A DNA stretch of 64,000 nucleotides from Sphingobium sp. CR2-8 (GCF_035818615.1 NZ_JAYKZY010000002.1:1428501-1492500); one strand, 5' to 3'; shown: positions 17,399 through 26,576, numbered from the stretch's first letter. Notes: generated from the letters alone by a model not told the origin. A program made the numbers and translations.

Positions 17399-17764
17399 AT
17401 GAGTGAGACCTATCATCGCGTGATCCAGGCGTCGGATGTGGCGGAAAAGGCGATGCTACCCTTCATCGTCAACCGCTGGCCGCTGTTCCTCTGCCGTGAA
17501 GAGGGCGCGATCCACGCGATCATCAATCGCTGCACCCATGCCGCGGCGGAACTCGCCCCGGCTGGGAAGGTCCGGCGCGGATCGGTGATGTGCCCGCTGC
17601 ACGGCGCGCGGTTCAAGCTGGACAGCGGCGAATGCCTAGGCGGGGCAGGCTACAAGCCGCTCAAGCTGTTCCCATGGCGGGTGACCGACGACGGCTGGAT
17701 CGAAGTCGCGGTGCCGGACGACGCGCCGGGGATGGAGCATCTGCCGGTGAAGGCGCTGGTCTAG
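17399..17764 (+). CDS. Rieske [2Fe-2S] ferredoxin
   Basis: A 121-residue stand-alone Rieske domain protein, carrying electrons from a reductase to an oxygenase. The start is ATG at 17399 (MSETYHRV). The cluster ligands are in NRCTHAAAE and MCPLHGARF, matching C-x-H and C-x2-H with the usual spacing. It is monocistronic and 4 bases overlap the convergent ThuA gene. It is the only ferredoxin in the window and no ferredoxin reductase is present, so it may serve all three Rieske oxygenases with a reductase from elsewhere. Confidence 0.92.
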   Translation: MSETYHRVIQASDVAEKAMLPFIVNRWPLFLCREEGAIHAIINRCTHAAAELAPAGKVRRGSVMCPLHGARFKLDSGECLGGAGYKPLKLFPWRVTDDGWIEVAVPDDAPGMEHLPVKALV

Positions 17765-18513
17765 GCCCGCCTTTCCTTGGCCCAATCAATGCCGCGCCGC
17801 AAAAGATCGTAGAAGACCGGCAGGTCCCAGGCGCAGCGATCCACGGTCGGCCAATAGTCGAGAAGGGGTTGCATGTCATAATGCCCCCGGCAGTGGCCCA
17901 GCGTGTTGTAGAGGACGGCGCCCTTGTCCTGCGGCTTGATGTAGAGGACAGGATGCTTGTCCTGCGCCCAATCGGCCTCGTCAAAGCCGGTCGCTTCGCC
18001 GGCAAATTCGGTTTCGAGCAGGACGTGCAGGTCGCCGTGCCGTTCCATCAAATAGAGTTCGTCGGTGGTTTCGAACGGTGCGATGCCGCGCGTGATCGGA
18101 TGGTCGGGATCGGCGACGGTCACGCTGTAGGGCGCGATCGGCGGGTGGGCGATGAACTGGCTGCCCAGCGTGTCCATGAACAGCGGCGCCCAGCGCGGGC
18201 TACCATACAGGCCGTTGTCGAACAGGCGCAGCACCGAATTGGTGCCGTGCAGCGCATACCAGCGCCCGCCGCCCTTCACCCAGTCGCGCAATGCTTCCTG
18301 CGCGGCAAGTGATGGCACGACGTCGCAGGTATAGGTGACGAGGAAGTCGGCCTGGACGATGGCGTCGATATTGTCGTAGTTTTCGAACACGCGGGTGCGG
18401 ACCCGGTCGTCCTCGCCCAGCAGCTTGAGCAGTTGCAGCCGGGCGAAGTCGATGTCGTGATACAGGCCGCCTGCGATCAGGACGCAGTCGATCCGCTCGG
18501 GATGGTCACTCAT
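17761..18513 (-). CDS. ThuA-domain protein
   Basis: A 250-residue ThuA-like protein with the class I glutamine-amidotransferase-like fold. Family signs are VLIAGGLYHDIDFARL at the N-terminus, GGGRWYALHGTNS and the late KGAVLYNTLGH. There is no catalytic Cys triad to indicate amidotransfer. The family is named from trehalose utilisation but its biochemical role is not settled; it often sits with sugar-dehydrogenase or SDR genes. Its stop overlaps the convergent Rieske ferredoxin. An SDR lies upstream, separated by repeat elements. Confidence 0.83.
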   Translation of the reverse strand: MSDHPERIDCVLIAGGLYHDIDFARLQLLKLLGEDDRVRTRVFENYDNIDAIVQADFLVTYTCDVVPSLAAQEALRDWVKGGGRWYALHGTNSVLRLFDNGLYGSPRWAPLFMDTLGSQFIAHPPIAPYSVTVADPDHPITRGIAPFETTDELYLMERHGDLHVLLETEFAGEATGFDEADWAQDKHPVLYIKPQDKGAVLYNTLGHCRGHYDMQPLLDYWPTVDRCAWDLPVFYDLLRRGIDWAKERRA

Positions 18514-18531
18514 GCCCTAAATCCTTTGTCC

Positions 18532-18631
18532 AGAGCATAATCCGATCATACAGGATCGGATCATGCTCTCGTTATTCTTTGTTTTCCGCATTTTCCCAGC
18601 CAGCAGATGATGCCATCTGCTTCGAAAATGC
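18532..18631. repeat. two adjacent inverted repeats
   Basis: The first, 18532-18569, pairs AGAGCATAATCCGATC with a near-perfect complement (one mismatch of 16). The second, 18588-18631, pairs GCATTTTC...CAGATG with CATCTG...GAAAATGC. Both fill the gap between the leftward SDR and ThuA genes. They look like alphaproteobacterial intergenic palindromes and could stabilise or attenuate the transcript. Confidence 0.7.
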
Positions 18632-18632
18632 T

Positions 18633-19394
18633 CTAGAAAGACACGCCCTTGGTCATCGACCCGTCAATCCGCACGTTGGCGCCGGTCATGTAGCGGCAGG
18701 CGGGGGAAGCGATGAAGGCGATGGCCTTGCCGATCTCCTCGCCCGTCCCCATCCGGCCGAAGGGGATTTGTTGCAGGATCGAATCGTGGAAATCGGCCAT
18801 ATTGTCCTTGATATATTGCCATGGTCCGTCCGGCGTGAACACCGGACCGGGGGTCACGCAATTGACCCTTATGCCCTGCGGCGCATGCTTCTGCGCCAGC
18901 GCGGCGCTGTAATTCATGATTGCGGCCTTGAGCGCATTATAGGGCTGCGGCCCCATAAATTCCTCTATCGCACCGGTGGAGGAGATGGTGACGATCGATC
19001 CGGCATCGGACTGTTCCAGCGACGGCAGCGCTGCCTGGATACCGCGCACCAGCGGCAGGATGTCGCCGTTGAACACGGTGTTCCAGCCTTCGACCGTATC
19101 GGCGCCCGGATTGACCGAGACGAAGGAAATGAAGATGTCGCAACCACCCAGTTGGCTGGTGGCCTGTTCGATCCATGCCGGGAAGGCATCGGCGTCGGTG
19201 ACATCGACCGATGCGCCAAATGCGTTGACGCCCAGCGCGGACAGTTCGGCGACAGCGCCGTCGACCTTGCCCTGCGTGCGCCCGCACAAGGCGATGTCGC
19301 AACCTTCGCCCGCCAATATGCGCGCGACGGCCAAGCCCATGCTGGCATTCGCGCCAGCCAATATGGCCTTACGGCCTTTCAGTCCCAGATCCAT
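18633..19394 (-). CDS. SDR-family oxidoreductase (copy 3)
   Basis: A 253-residue SDR from the ATG at 19394 (MDLGLKGRKAILAG). The cofactor motif is degenerate, GANASMG at 14-20, and the NNAG position reads FISFVSVNPG. The catalytic residues S138/S139, Y152 and K156 (YNALK) are intact, so it should be active. This variant with ANASMG belongs to the 3-oxoacyl-ACP-reductase-like group often met in catabolic clusters. The substrate is unknown. Confidence 0.88.
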   Translation of the reverse strand: MDLGLKGRKAILAGANASMGLAVARILAGEGCDIALCGRTQGKVDGAVAELSALGVNAFGASVDVTDADAFPAWIEQATSQLGGCDIFISFVSVNPGADTVEGWNTVFNGDILPLVRGIQAALPSLEQSDAGSIVTISSTGAIEEFMGPQPYNALKAAIMNYSAALAQKHAPQGIRVNCVTPGPVFTPDGPWQYIKDNMADFHDSILQQIPFGRMGTGEEIGKAIAFIASPACRYMTGANVRIDGSMTKGVSF

Positions 19395-19586
19395 ACATCG
19401 CTCCTCTCGGTCCGCCCGTGCTTCGGCGTAGCCTGTTGCGCTATATCTAGCCGATGACGGGGTGGGAGGCACTGGCGTTTCCGACAGTGTTCGCCTGTCG
19501 CCCCGACCCCATGGAATTGACAGGGGCGGATGGGCCATCGCTGCCCTATAGATGGTGGCATAAACGCCAGGAGAGATGTTCCGCTC

Positions 19587-21116
19587 ATGGGTAAGCCCGT
19601 TCTCGCCGACCTTATCCGAAGCCATGCGATAGTGCGAGGCGAGGCGATCGCCCTGACGTTCGAGGGGCGGGACAGCAGCTATGCCGCGCTGGACGCCCAT
19701 GCCAGCTGCGTGGCCGCCGCGATGGTCGCCATGGGCCTGTCGCCGGGTGATCGGGTCGCGTTTCTGGGGAGGAATAGCGATCTCTATTTCGAATATTGGC
19801 TGGGCGCGGCGAAGGCGGGCGTCGTGCTGGTGCCGATCAACTGGCGGCTGGCACTGCCGGAGGTCGCCTATATATTGGGTGACGCCAGGCCCCGGCTGGT
19901 GCTGGCCGATCCCGAATTTCTCGACCGGCTGGACGGGCAGGGCGACTATGCCATTTTGACGACCGAACCCGTCGCGGAGCGGGTGGACTTTGCGGCTTGG
20001 CGGGACGCGCAGGCACCGATCGATCCGCATCGGGATGCGGACTATGATGAGCCGGTCCTGCAACTCTACACGTCCGGCACGACCGGTAATCCCAAGGGCG
20101 CGATGCTGACCAATCGCAGCCTGCTGGCGCTGCGGCAGGACACGCCGGACGCCATCATGCCCGCCTGGAACAGGTGGAGCGCGCAGGATGTCGCGCTGAT
20201 CGCGATGCCCATCTTTCATATCAGCGGGTCGGGGTGGGGGCTGTGGTCGCTGCAACATGGCGGCAAGGGCGTGGTGGTGCGCGAGTTCGATCCGCATCAG
20301 GTGCTGGGCCTGCTGACCGCGCATCGCATCACGAAGATCATGATGGTGCCGACCGCGATGCGGATCGTGTGCGATCATCCCGCCGCAGCCACCACCGACT
20401 TCAGTTTTCTCCAGACTATCTGCTATGGCGGATCAGCCATTCCGCTGGACCTGATGCGCCAGGCGATCGCCGTGTTCGGCTGTGGTTTTGCGCAGATGTA
20501 CGGCATGACGGAGACGGCCGGGACGATCGTCGGGCTGCCGCCGGAGGATCATGATCCAAACGGCAATGCGCGGATGCGCGGGGTCGGATTGCCGCTGCCG
20601 GGCGTGGAGGTGCGGATCATCGATGAATCCGGCATGGAGCTGCCGCGCGGCGATGTGGGAGAGATCGCGGTGCGATCGGCCGCCAACATGATCGGCTATT
20701 ATGGGCGGCCCGACGCGACGGCCGAGACGATCGACGCCGAGGGGTGGATGCGCACGGGTGACGCGGGCACGATGGATGCGGACGGCTATCTCTATCTGGC
20801 CGACCGGATCAAGGACATGATCATCACCGGCGGGGAGAATGTCTATCCGGCGGAGGTCGAAAACGCCCTCTACAGCCATCCCCAGGTCAGCGATGTCGCG
20901 GTCATCGGCGTGCCGGACGTCAAATGGGGTGAAGCGGTCAAGGCGATCGTCGTGCCGGTCGAGGGTGAGACGCCTGATCCGGTGGCCCTGATCGCCTGGG
21001 CGCGGGAACGGATCGCGGCTTACAAAGCGCCCAAGAGCGTGGAGTTTCGCGCGCAGCTGCCGCGCAATCCATCGGGCAAGATATTGCGCCGCCTGTTGCG
21101 CGACGAATATCGCTGA
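19587..21116 (+). CDS. acyl-CoA synthetase (AMP-forming)
   Basis: A 509-residue ANL-superfamily ligase that activates a carboxylic acid to its CoA thioester through an acyl-AMP. The phosphate loop YTSGTTGNPK is at 161-170, followed by YGMTETAG, the hinge GWMRTGD and the C-terminal lysine in NPSGKILRR. The start at 19587 matches family length; AGGAGA lies about 13 bases ahead. It probably supplies CoA esters to the acyl-CoA dehydrogenases nearby. The hairpin at 21115 directly follows. Confidence 0.93.
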   Translation: MGKPVLADLIRSHAIVRGEAIALTFEGRDSSYAALDAHASCVAAAMVAMGLSPGDRVAFLGRNSDLYFEYWLGAAKAGVVLVPINWRLALPEVAYILGDARPRLVLADPEFLDRLDGQGDYAILTTEPVAERVDFAAWRDAQAPIDPHRDADYDEPVLQLYTSGTTGNPKGAMLTNRSLLALRQDTPDAIMPAWNRWSAQDVALIAMPIFHISGSGWGLWSLQHGGKGVVVREFDPHQVLGLLTAHRITKIMMVPTAMRIVCDHPAAATTDFSFLQTICYGGSAIPLDLMRQAIAVFGCGFAQMYGMTETAGTIVGLPPEDHDPNGNARMRGVGLPLPGVEVRIIDESGMELPRGDVGEIAVRSAANMIGYYGRPDATAETIDAEGWMRTGDAGTMDADGYLYLADRIKDMIITGGENVYPAEVENALYSHPQVSDVAVIGVPDVKWGEAVKAIVVPVEGETPDPVALIAWARERIAAYKAPKSVEFRAQLPRNPSGKILRRLLRDEYR

Positions 21117-21136
21117 CCTGCTGTTTCCAGCAGGTC
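21115..21136 (+). terminator. hairpin after acyl-CoA synthetase gene
   Basis: A perfect 8-base stem (GACCTGCT with AGCAGGTC, loop of 6) begins in the stop codon region. There is no T run, so termination is uncertain; it may only protect the 3' end. The next gene starts 59 bases later in the same direction. Confidence 0.4.
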
Positions 21137-21194
21137 ACGCGCCGGTCGTGACGGCATAGCCTGCTGCCAAACAGACTATGGGAGAGCCACGCGC

Positions 21195-21617
21195 ATGACC
21201 GCCAATTTCACCGGGCCGCTGGAAGATCGCATGGCGATCCGCGAGGTGTTGGAAACCTATGCCGACGCGGTCAATCGCGTGGACGAGGACCTATGGGCCT
21301 CGATCTGGGTCGAGGATAGCCACTGGGATTTGTCGCACTATCCCGAATTGGGGATCGTGGAGGGCAAGGACGCGATCGTCGCGCTGTGGCGCGGGGCGAT
21401 GCCGCATTATCCCAAGCTCAGCTTCATGATATCCGTCGGCATGATCCAGGTCGACGGCGACGTCGCGCAGGCGCGCACCTACATCTCCGAAGTCTATGAG
21501 GAACCGGAAACCGGCAAGGATAAGCGCGCCCGCGCCTGCTATAATGACAAGCTGGTGAAGCGCGGCGGCGCGTGGTTCCTGCAAAGCCGCAGCTTCACCA
21601 TCATCCACCAGAGCTGA
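21195..21617 (+). CDS. SnoaL-like / NTF2-fold protein (copy 2)
   Basis: A 140-residue SnoaL_4 protein, clearly a paralogue of the protein at 4572 (EDRMAIREVLETYADAVNR, then LWASIW). GGGAGA stands 9 bases before the ATG. It is followed by a small monooxygenase-fold gene after 17 bases. No catalytic residues can be assigned with certainty; hydratase, isomerase or non-catalytic roles are all possible in the family. Confidence 0.85.
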   Translation: MTANFTGPLEDRMAIREVLETYADAVNRVDEDLWASIWVEDSHWDLSHYPELGIVEGKDAIVALWRGAMPHYPKLSFMISVGMIQVDGDVAQARTYISEVYEEPETGKDKRARACYNDKLVKRGGAWFLQSRSFTIIHQS

Positions 21618-21634
21618 GCCAAGGAGCCGTACCG

Positions 21635-21940
21635 ATGATCGTGATTACCGGACAGATTTTCACCGACCTGGACACACTGCCCGCGCTTTATGGGCGCCTG
21701 AAAGAACTATGCGCGCCATCTCGCGCAGAAGATGGTTGCCTATTCTACCATATGGCGCTTGAGGACGCGGAGCGCGGCATTATCATGGCGACGGAAGGAT
21801 GGCGCGACCAGGCGGCGCTGGATACGCACCTGGCTCTTCCCGCGGTCGCCGCGCTGGTACAGGATTTCAAAGGAAAGTTTCGCACCGCCGTTCAGATACA
21901 TCAGGTCGTCAGTAGCGAAGTGCTGACGGTGACATCCTGA
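21635..21940 (+). CDS. antibiotic biosynthesis monooxygenase (ABM) family protein
   Basis: A 101-residue protein with the ferredoxin-like ABM/quinol monooxygenase pattern: MIVITGQIF at the start, then GCLFYHMALEDAERG and ATEGWRDQAALDTHL. The start ATG at 21635 has AAGGAG 7 bases ahead. Relatives are cofactor-free oxygenases acting on quinols or similar electron-rich rings, or have unrelated small-molecule roles. It may form a small operon with the SnoaL-like gene. Confidence 0.87.
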   Translation: MIVITGQIFTDLDTLPALYGRLKELCAPSRAEDGCLFYHMALEDAERGIIMATEGWRDQAALDTHLALPAVAALVQDFKGKFRTAVQIHQVVSSEVLTVTS

Positions 21941-21955
21941 TCCACACGCTGCTTT

Positions 21956-21985
21956 GCATGACCGCCATTTATTTGGCGGTCATGC
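21956..21985. terminator. hairpin between convergent genes
   Basis: A perfect 12-base stem (GCATGACCGCCA and complement) with a short A/T loop overlaps the last codons of the leftward SDR and lies 16 bases after the ABM gene. Its place between convergent genes suggests a shared terminator. Confidence 0.6.
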
Positions 21986-22751
21986 CACCATCGATCACCA
22001 GTTCCGCGCCGGTCATGAAGCTGGCTGCCGGGCTGGACAGATAGGCGATGCCCGCTGCGATCTCGTCCGGTTCGCCCATTCGCCCCATCGCGTGGTTCGC
22101 CGACACGGTGGCGCGCGCGGTGGCTTCGTCGGGGAACAGGCCATCATCGACATAGCGGGCGTAGATCGTGTCCATCATGTTGGTGTCGATCCCGCCAGGG
22201 TGGACGCTGTTCACGCGGATGGGCAGCCCCATCATCGCAAATTCCAGGGCCGCGCTCTTGCTGAACAGCTTCACCGCGCCCTTGCTGGCGCAATAGGTGG
22301 ACATGAGCGCTGCCCCGCGCAGGCCGCCGACGGATGAAAGGTTGACGATGGACGAGCCACCCTTGCGGTCCGTCCCGCTTTTGGCCAGCAAGCTCTGCGC
22401 GGCCTGCGTGCCCAAAAACACGCCCTCCACATTGATCGCCATGCATGTGCGAAATTCGGCCAAGGTCGTGTTGGCGATGCTGTTGGTCACGGATATCCCG
22501 GCATTGTTGACCAAGATGTCGAGCCGACGATGCGTGGTGTCGATCTGGGCGATCAGCGCGGCCCAATGGGCTTCATCGGTCACGTCCAGCCGACGATAAT
22601 CGGCAGCGCCTGCAATGTCGGCGCTGTCGGCCAGGTCGGTGGCGATAACCCTCGCGCCGGATTCCGCGAGGGCGAGACAGGTCGCGCGACCGATGCCGCC
22701 GGTCGCGCCGGTGACGAGCGCCACCGCGCCGTCGAGACCGAAGTTGGGCAT
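21969..22751 (-). CDS. SDR-family oxidoreductase (copy 4)
   Basis: A 260-residue classical SDR with all motifs intact: TGATGGIG at 14-21, D39 after the second strand (favouring NAD), NNAG at 82-85, S140, Y153 and K157. The overall look is that of 3-alpha/7-alpha-hydroxysteroid dehydrogenase or cyclohexanol dehydrogenase-like SDRs, but the substrate is not determined. It follows the next SDR upstream by 23 bases, so the two are likely co-transcribed. Confidence 0.9.
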   Translation of the reverse strand: MPNFGLDGAVALVTGATGGIGRATCLALAESGARVIATDLADSADIAGAADYRRLDVTDEAHWAALIAQIDTTHRRLDILVNNAGISVTNSIANTTLAEFRTCMAINVEGVFLGTQAAQSLLAKSGTDRKGGSSIVNLSSVGGLRGAALMSTYCASKGAVKLFSKSAALEFAMMGLPIRVNSVHPGGIDTNMMDTIYARYVDDGLFPDEATARATVSANHAMGRMGEPDEIAAGIAYLSSPAASFMTGAELVIDGGMTAK

Positions 22752-22774
22752 TATCTATCCTTCCACGACAGGGA

Positions 22775-23578
22775 TCAGCGGGCGGTCCATCCGCCATCGA
22801 CCACGACTTCGCTGCCCGTCATGTAGCTGGCGTCGTCGCTGGCGAGGAAGGCGACGACCTTCCCGATCTCGACCGGCTGGGCGAGGCGCTTGGTCGGCGT
22901 GGTCGCGGCCATCTCATCGATCCGTTCCTGCGCGGTCCCGCCCTCGCGCTCGGCCCAGAGGGCCATGCCCTGATGCAGAAGCGGCGTTTCCACAAAACCG
23001 GGGTGAATGCTGTTGACCCGGATCGGGATGCCAGCATCGGCAAATTCCATCGCATTGGACTTCGTGAACAGCCGCACCGCGCCCTTGGACGCGTTATAGG
23101 CCGATACGTCGCCCATGCCGACCAGCCCGAAGATCGAACTGACATTGATGATGCTGGAGCCATAGGGGGTGCCTGCACCCGCCTTCGCCAGCAGGGGCTG
23201 GAACGTCTTGGTCCCCAGGAATACGGTATCGACGTTCAGCGTCATCAGACGCCGCCAGTCGGCCAGCGGCATGTCCTGTACCTTGCCGTTAAGGGCGCCA
23301 CCGACATTGTTCACCAATATGTCCAGATGGCCAAAGTCCCGCTCTACCTGCGTCCGCGCGGCGATCCACGCGTCCTCCTGCGTGGCGTCCAGTTGGATAT
23401 AGCTGGCGTTTTCGACCGTGCCGATGGCCGCGACGGCGTCCGGGCTGTCGGGGCCATCCAGATCGGTTATGATGACGCTTGCCCCATCGGCGGCCAGACA
23501 GATGCAGATAGCGAGGCCGATGCCCCGCAAGCCACCGGAAACCAAAGCAATGCGTCCGTCCAAACGGCCTGCGCCCAT
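22775..23578 (-). CDS. SDR-family oxidoreductase (copy 5)
   Basis: A 267-residue SDR. The cofactor motif reads SGGLRGIG at 14-21, D39 suggests NAD, NNVGG at 90-94 replaces NNAG, and S148, Y161 and K165 are present. It is a close paralogue of the downstream SDR (both share PIRVNSxHPG and TGxExVxDGG). It is the first gene of a leftward pair whose promoter is in the 332-base divergent gap. Confidence 0.9.
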   Translation of the reverse strand: MGAGRLDGRIALVSGGLRGIGLAICICLAADGASVIITDLDGPDSPDAVAAIGTVENASYIQLDATQEDAWIAARTQVERDFGHLDILVNNVGGALNGKVQDMPLADWRRLMTLNVDTVFLGTKTFQPLLAKAGAGTPYGSSIINVSSIFGLVGMGDVSAYNASKGAVRLFTKSNAMEFADAGIPIRVNSIHPGFVETPLLHQGMALWAEREGGTAQERIDEMAATTPTKRLAQPVEIGKVVAFLASDDASYMTGSEVVVDGGWTAR

Positions 23579-23910
23579 ATCCTCGCCCTCCCGTATATGG
23601 CCGGTGTCGGCCCTATGTTCCTGCCCATCCTTGTCCCTTTATATCGGCCATGCAGCACCTGCGGCTTTTCACAGGGTGACCTGATGCGGCGCCGGGTGCA
23701 TGCCGCCGTCGTCGGCAGTCCGCGCCCCTGATATCGGGCAATCGGGTTGCCGGAGACATTCAACGGAACAAGCCCGACATCGGACCTTGGGCGGACGATC
23801 GAAGGGGCTGGGCATCATGACTATCGCTATTGCGCCTCGGGCTTCGGCGCGCTGCCCCGGACGGTGATGGTGCAGGTTTCGACCAAGTTTTGACAGCAAG
23901 GGACACGCGC
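23579..23910. other. divergent intergenic region
   Basis: A 332-base stretch between the leftward SDR pair and a rightward SnoaL-like gene. It should hold both promoters. Open frames run through it but show no family likeness. The only structure noticed is a weak repetition of ATCGGGC near 23732 and 23740; nothing firm can be called. Confidence 0.4.
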
Positions 23911-24330
23911 ATGGATGCCGAACGCTATGCTGCCCTCAAGGGCCAGATCGAACATCTCTATTCGCTGACGGGCACGGGACAGTGGGACAAGGTCGAGGCG
24001 CTGCTGACCGACGACTTCAGGATCGTGGAGGCGGAATGTCTGCCCTTCGGCGGCGTCTATGAAGGGAAGGGTGCGTTGCAGGCGCTCTTCACCAAAGTGT
24101 TCGCCTTCTGGGAAGATCCGGCGCTGGACTATAAGGATATCGCGATATCGCAGGATAATATCGTCGTCCTCCTGTCTTTCCATGCGACCTCCCGGTTCAA
24201 CGGCGAACGGCTGGAAATGCCCTTGTGCGAGGTATTCCACCTGCGCGATGGCAAGTTCAGCGGGATCACGCCCTATTATTTCGACACGGCGGCGATCTGC
24301 CGCGCGACGGGCACGCCGGTCGATAGCTGA
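23911..24330 (+). CDS. SnoaL-like / NTF2-fold protein (copy 3)
   Basis: A 139-residue NTF2-fold protein from ATG at 23911 (MDAERYAALK); the frame upstream of it is not family-like. The pattern WDKVEALLTDDFRIVEAECLPFGGVYEGKGAL is typical of ketosteroid-isomerase-like/SnoaL proteins of the YesE type. It precedes an SDR by about 100 bases in the same direction, with a small hairpin (CCGCCTGC / GCAGGCGG, 24342-24365) between them. Its role is unknown. Confidence 0.82.
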   Translation: MDAERYAALKGQIEHLYSLTGTGQWDKVEALLTDDFRIVEAECLPFGGVYEGKGALQALFTKVFAFWEDPALDYKDIAISQDNIVVLLSFHATSRFNGERLEMPLCEVFHLRDGKFSGITPYYFDTAAICRATGTPVDS

Positions 24331-24431
24331 CATCATATGCCCCGCCTGCCATTTATAGCAGGCGGCAAAGGGCTTGCGCCTTGCCATGATGGCCGCAAAC
24401 AGGCGTAATCGGGCGAGAGGATGATGGGCAT

Positions 24432-25211
24432 ATGAACAATTTGGCGGGCAAGGTGGCGTTGGTCACCGGCGGGACGTCGGGCATCGGCAAGGCGACGGTG
24501 GAGCGCCTGTCCGCTGACGGCGCGCGGGTGATCTTCACCGGATCGAACGAGGCCGCAGCCTCCGCGATCACCGCCTCGACCGGCGCCACCTTCCTCAAGG
24601 GCCGGGTGCAGGAGCCTGCCGACTGGGCGCGGTTCGATGCGCTGGTCCGGGCGGACTTCGGGCGGCTCGACATCGCCTTCGCCAATGCGGGTATGGAACG
24701 GGGCGACAGCAGCGTCGAACATATCGCGCTCGACGCCTGGAACGGCCTGCTGGACGTCAACTTGACGGGCGTGATGCTGACCGCGCAGGCGGCCGTGCGC
24801 CTGATGCGTCACAATCCGGGCGGGGCGACCGGATCGATCATCGTCAACAGTTCGATGAGCGCGCACAAGGTGATGGGCAATTTCGTCGCCTATTCGACCA
24901 CCAAGGGCGCGGTGCTGGCGCTGTCGAAATCCGTGGCGATGCATTGCGCGAACGAGGGGATGAATATCCGCTGCAACGCGATCCTGCCAGGCGTTGTGCA
25001 GACCGACATGATCCAGGCGATCATCGACAAGTCGCCCGATAGCGCCGCGGCGCTGGCCGCCTATCAGGGCATGTCTCCGCTACGCCGCATGGCCCAGGTG
25101 GAGGAGGTGGCGGCGCTGGTGTCGTTCCTGGCGTCGGACGAAGCTGCGTTCATATCCGGCGCGGAATATGCCATCGACGGCGCGTCGACGGCCGGGATGA
25201 TGGGGGTTTAG
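24432..25211 (+). CDS. SDR-family oxidoreductase (copy 6)
   Basis: A 259-residue classical SDR with TGGTSGIG at 12-19, ANAG at 84-87, S140/S141, Y154 and K158. There is no acid at the end of strand two (TGSN), so NADP is possible. A strong palindrome follows between it and the convergent Rieske gene. The substrate is unknown. Confidence 0.9.
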   Translation: MNNLAGKVALVTGGTSGIGKATVERLSADGARVIFTGSNEAAASAITASTGATFLKGRVQEPADWARFDALVRADFGRLDIAFANAGMERGDSSVEHIALDAWNGLLDVNLTGVMLTAQAAVRLMRHNPGGATGSIIVNSSMSAHKVMGNFVAYSTTKGAVLALSKSVAMHCANEGMNIRCNAILPGVVQTDMIQAIIDKSPDSAAALAAYQGMSPLRRMAQVEEVAALVSFLASDEAAFISGAEYAIDGASTAGMMGV

Positions 25212-25313
25212 GGTGAGATGATTATGGCTTGGTCCCGCCGATCATGGCGAACTGAGCCAAAAGTCATCGCGGTGTGAAAGTGGCAAGCTATGCCAAGACG
25301 CGATGATGTTGAA

Positions 25314-25379
25314 GTTCCCCGGCGCAGGCCGGGGTCCAGTTCAGAGCGCGGGACTGGGCCCCGGCCTGCGCCGGGGAAC
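25314..25379. repeat. large GC-rich inverted repeat
   Basis: Arms of about 27 bases (starting GTTCCCCGGCGCAGGCCGGG) flank a loop of about 10 bases and are nearly perfectly complementary. It lies between convergent genes. The CCCCGGCCTGCGCCGGGG core is a common alphaproteobacterial REP-like element and can also end transcription from both sides. Confidence 0.8.
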
Positions 25380-25397
25380 AAGCCATAGGTTTTTGTG

Positions 25398-26576
25398 TCA
25401 GAGGACCGGCGGCGTCTTGCCCGGATCGTCGCTCAGATAATAGTCGACATAACGGTGGAAATACTGGTTCCCGCGCTCGTTGCGGCCAAATGTGACGTTC
25501 GGCCGCGCGCCGGACTCCATGCCCTTCTGCACCTGTAGCCCGACGCCATAATCCTCTACATCCACCACGTCGCGCAGCCAGTCCATCATGCCCTCGATGG
25601 CGGCGGCGTCGGCCTCGTCCTTGGGGCCATGGCGGCGGATGAACAGCAGGTTGGTCATGTTCTTGTCCGGCGTCGGGCCGGGGATCAGTTGCGCGACCTG
25701 GGTGATTTCGGGCGCGAAGAAGATGCTGACATTGGGAAAGATGGTGCGCACGAAGTCATAGCCTTCATTTTCATGCTCGCCCCAGGTCTCGCGCGGCAGC
25801 GCGCCCAGCGCTTCCTTGATGCGGACCTGCGGATAGCCCACGCGCAGATGCGGGCCATAGGCGGTGAAACTCATGATGTTGCTGAAGGTGCGCGGATGGA
25901 TGGTTTCGGGATGGGCGGCGGCGAAATGATAGCCTTCTAGATAGCCATCATAGGCGACCTTCCAGTTCGCGCCATATATGCGGCGCGACCCGCAAAAATG
26001 CCATTGATCCAGTGCATAGGCGTTGAGGTCGTCCAGCATCCCGCCCAGATGCTTGCCGATGTCCATGTCGGCCTTCGGGTCCAGGCTGACCCAGATGATG
26101 CCGCCCGCCTCGACGCAGGGCAGGGCGGTGAGATTATGGTCCTCCTTGCAGATCGCACCGAACTTCTTGGGTTCGGCGACACCGATCAGCTTGCCGTCAT
26201 TGGCGAAGGTCCAGGCGTGGTAGGGGCAGGAAAAACGCTTGGCGTTGCCATGGCCTTCGGGCTTGAGGATCATGCCGCGATGCGAGCAGACATTATACAT
26301 CGCCGCGACCGACCCGTCCGTCTTGCGGGTGATGAGGATGGGCTTACCCATCAGGTCCATCGCCTTGTAATCGCCCGGATGGGGCATTTCGGCAGTCACC
26401 GCGGCCAGCAACGGCAGCTTCAGGAAAATCTCCGACATCTCCCGGTCGAACCAGGCCGGGTCGGTATAGGCGGCGGCGGGCACGGCCATGGTTTCGGCTG
26501 CGCAGTCGGTCGTGCCGCTTTCCACATAGTCCAGCATCCTGGCGGCTTCGTTGCCGATGATGTCATGATAGCCCAT
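25398..26576 (-). CDS. Rieske non-haem iron oxygenase, alpha subunit (copy 2)
   Basis: A 392-residue Rieske oxygenase alpha subunit. Cluster ligands are C97-x-H99 and C117-x2-H120; the mononuclear iron site has H217 and H222 in DGYLEGYHFAAAH. It is only distantly like copies 1 and 3. It forms a two-gene leftward operon with the MDR oxidoreductase upstream (16 bases). This pairing of an oxygenase with a C=C reductase suggests successive steps on one intermediate. Steroid 9-alpha-hydroxylase-like and demethylase roles are among the possibilities; none is proven. Confidence 0.93.
   Translation of the reverse strand: MGYHDIIGNEAARMLDYVESGTTDCAAETMAVPAAAYTDPAWFDREMSEIFLKLPLLAAVTAEMPHPGDYKAMDLMGKPILITRKTDGSVAAMYNVCSHRGMILKPEGHGNAKRFSCPYHAWTFANDGKLIGVAEPKKFGAICKEDHNLTALPCVEAGGIIWVSLDPKADMDIGKHLGGMLDDLNAYALDQWHFCGSRRIYGANWKVAYDGYLEGYHFAAAHPETIHPRTFSNIMSFTAYGPHLRVGYPQVRIKEALGALPRETWGEHENEGYDFVRTIFPNVSIFFAPEITQVAQLIPGPTPDKNMTNLLFIRRHGPKDEADAAAIEGMMDWLRDVVDVEDYGVGLQVQKGMESGARPNVTFGRNERGNQYFHRYVDYYLSDDPGKTPPVL

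Noticed and set aside
25314..25379. Repeat as a CRISPR unit or attachment site
   Set aside because: It occurs once, has no spaced copies and no cas or integrase gene is near; it is a REP-like or terminator palindrome.
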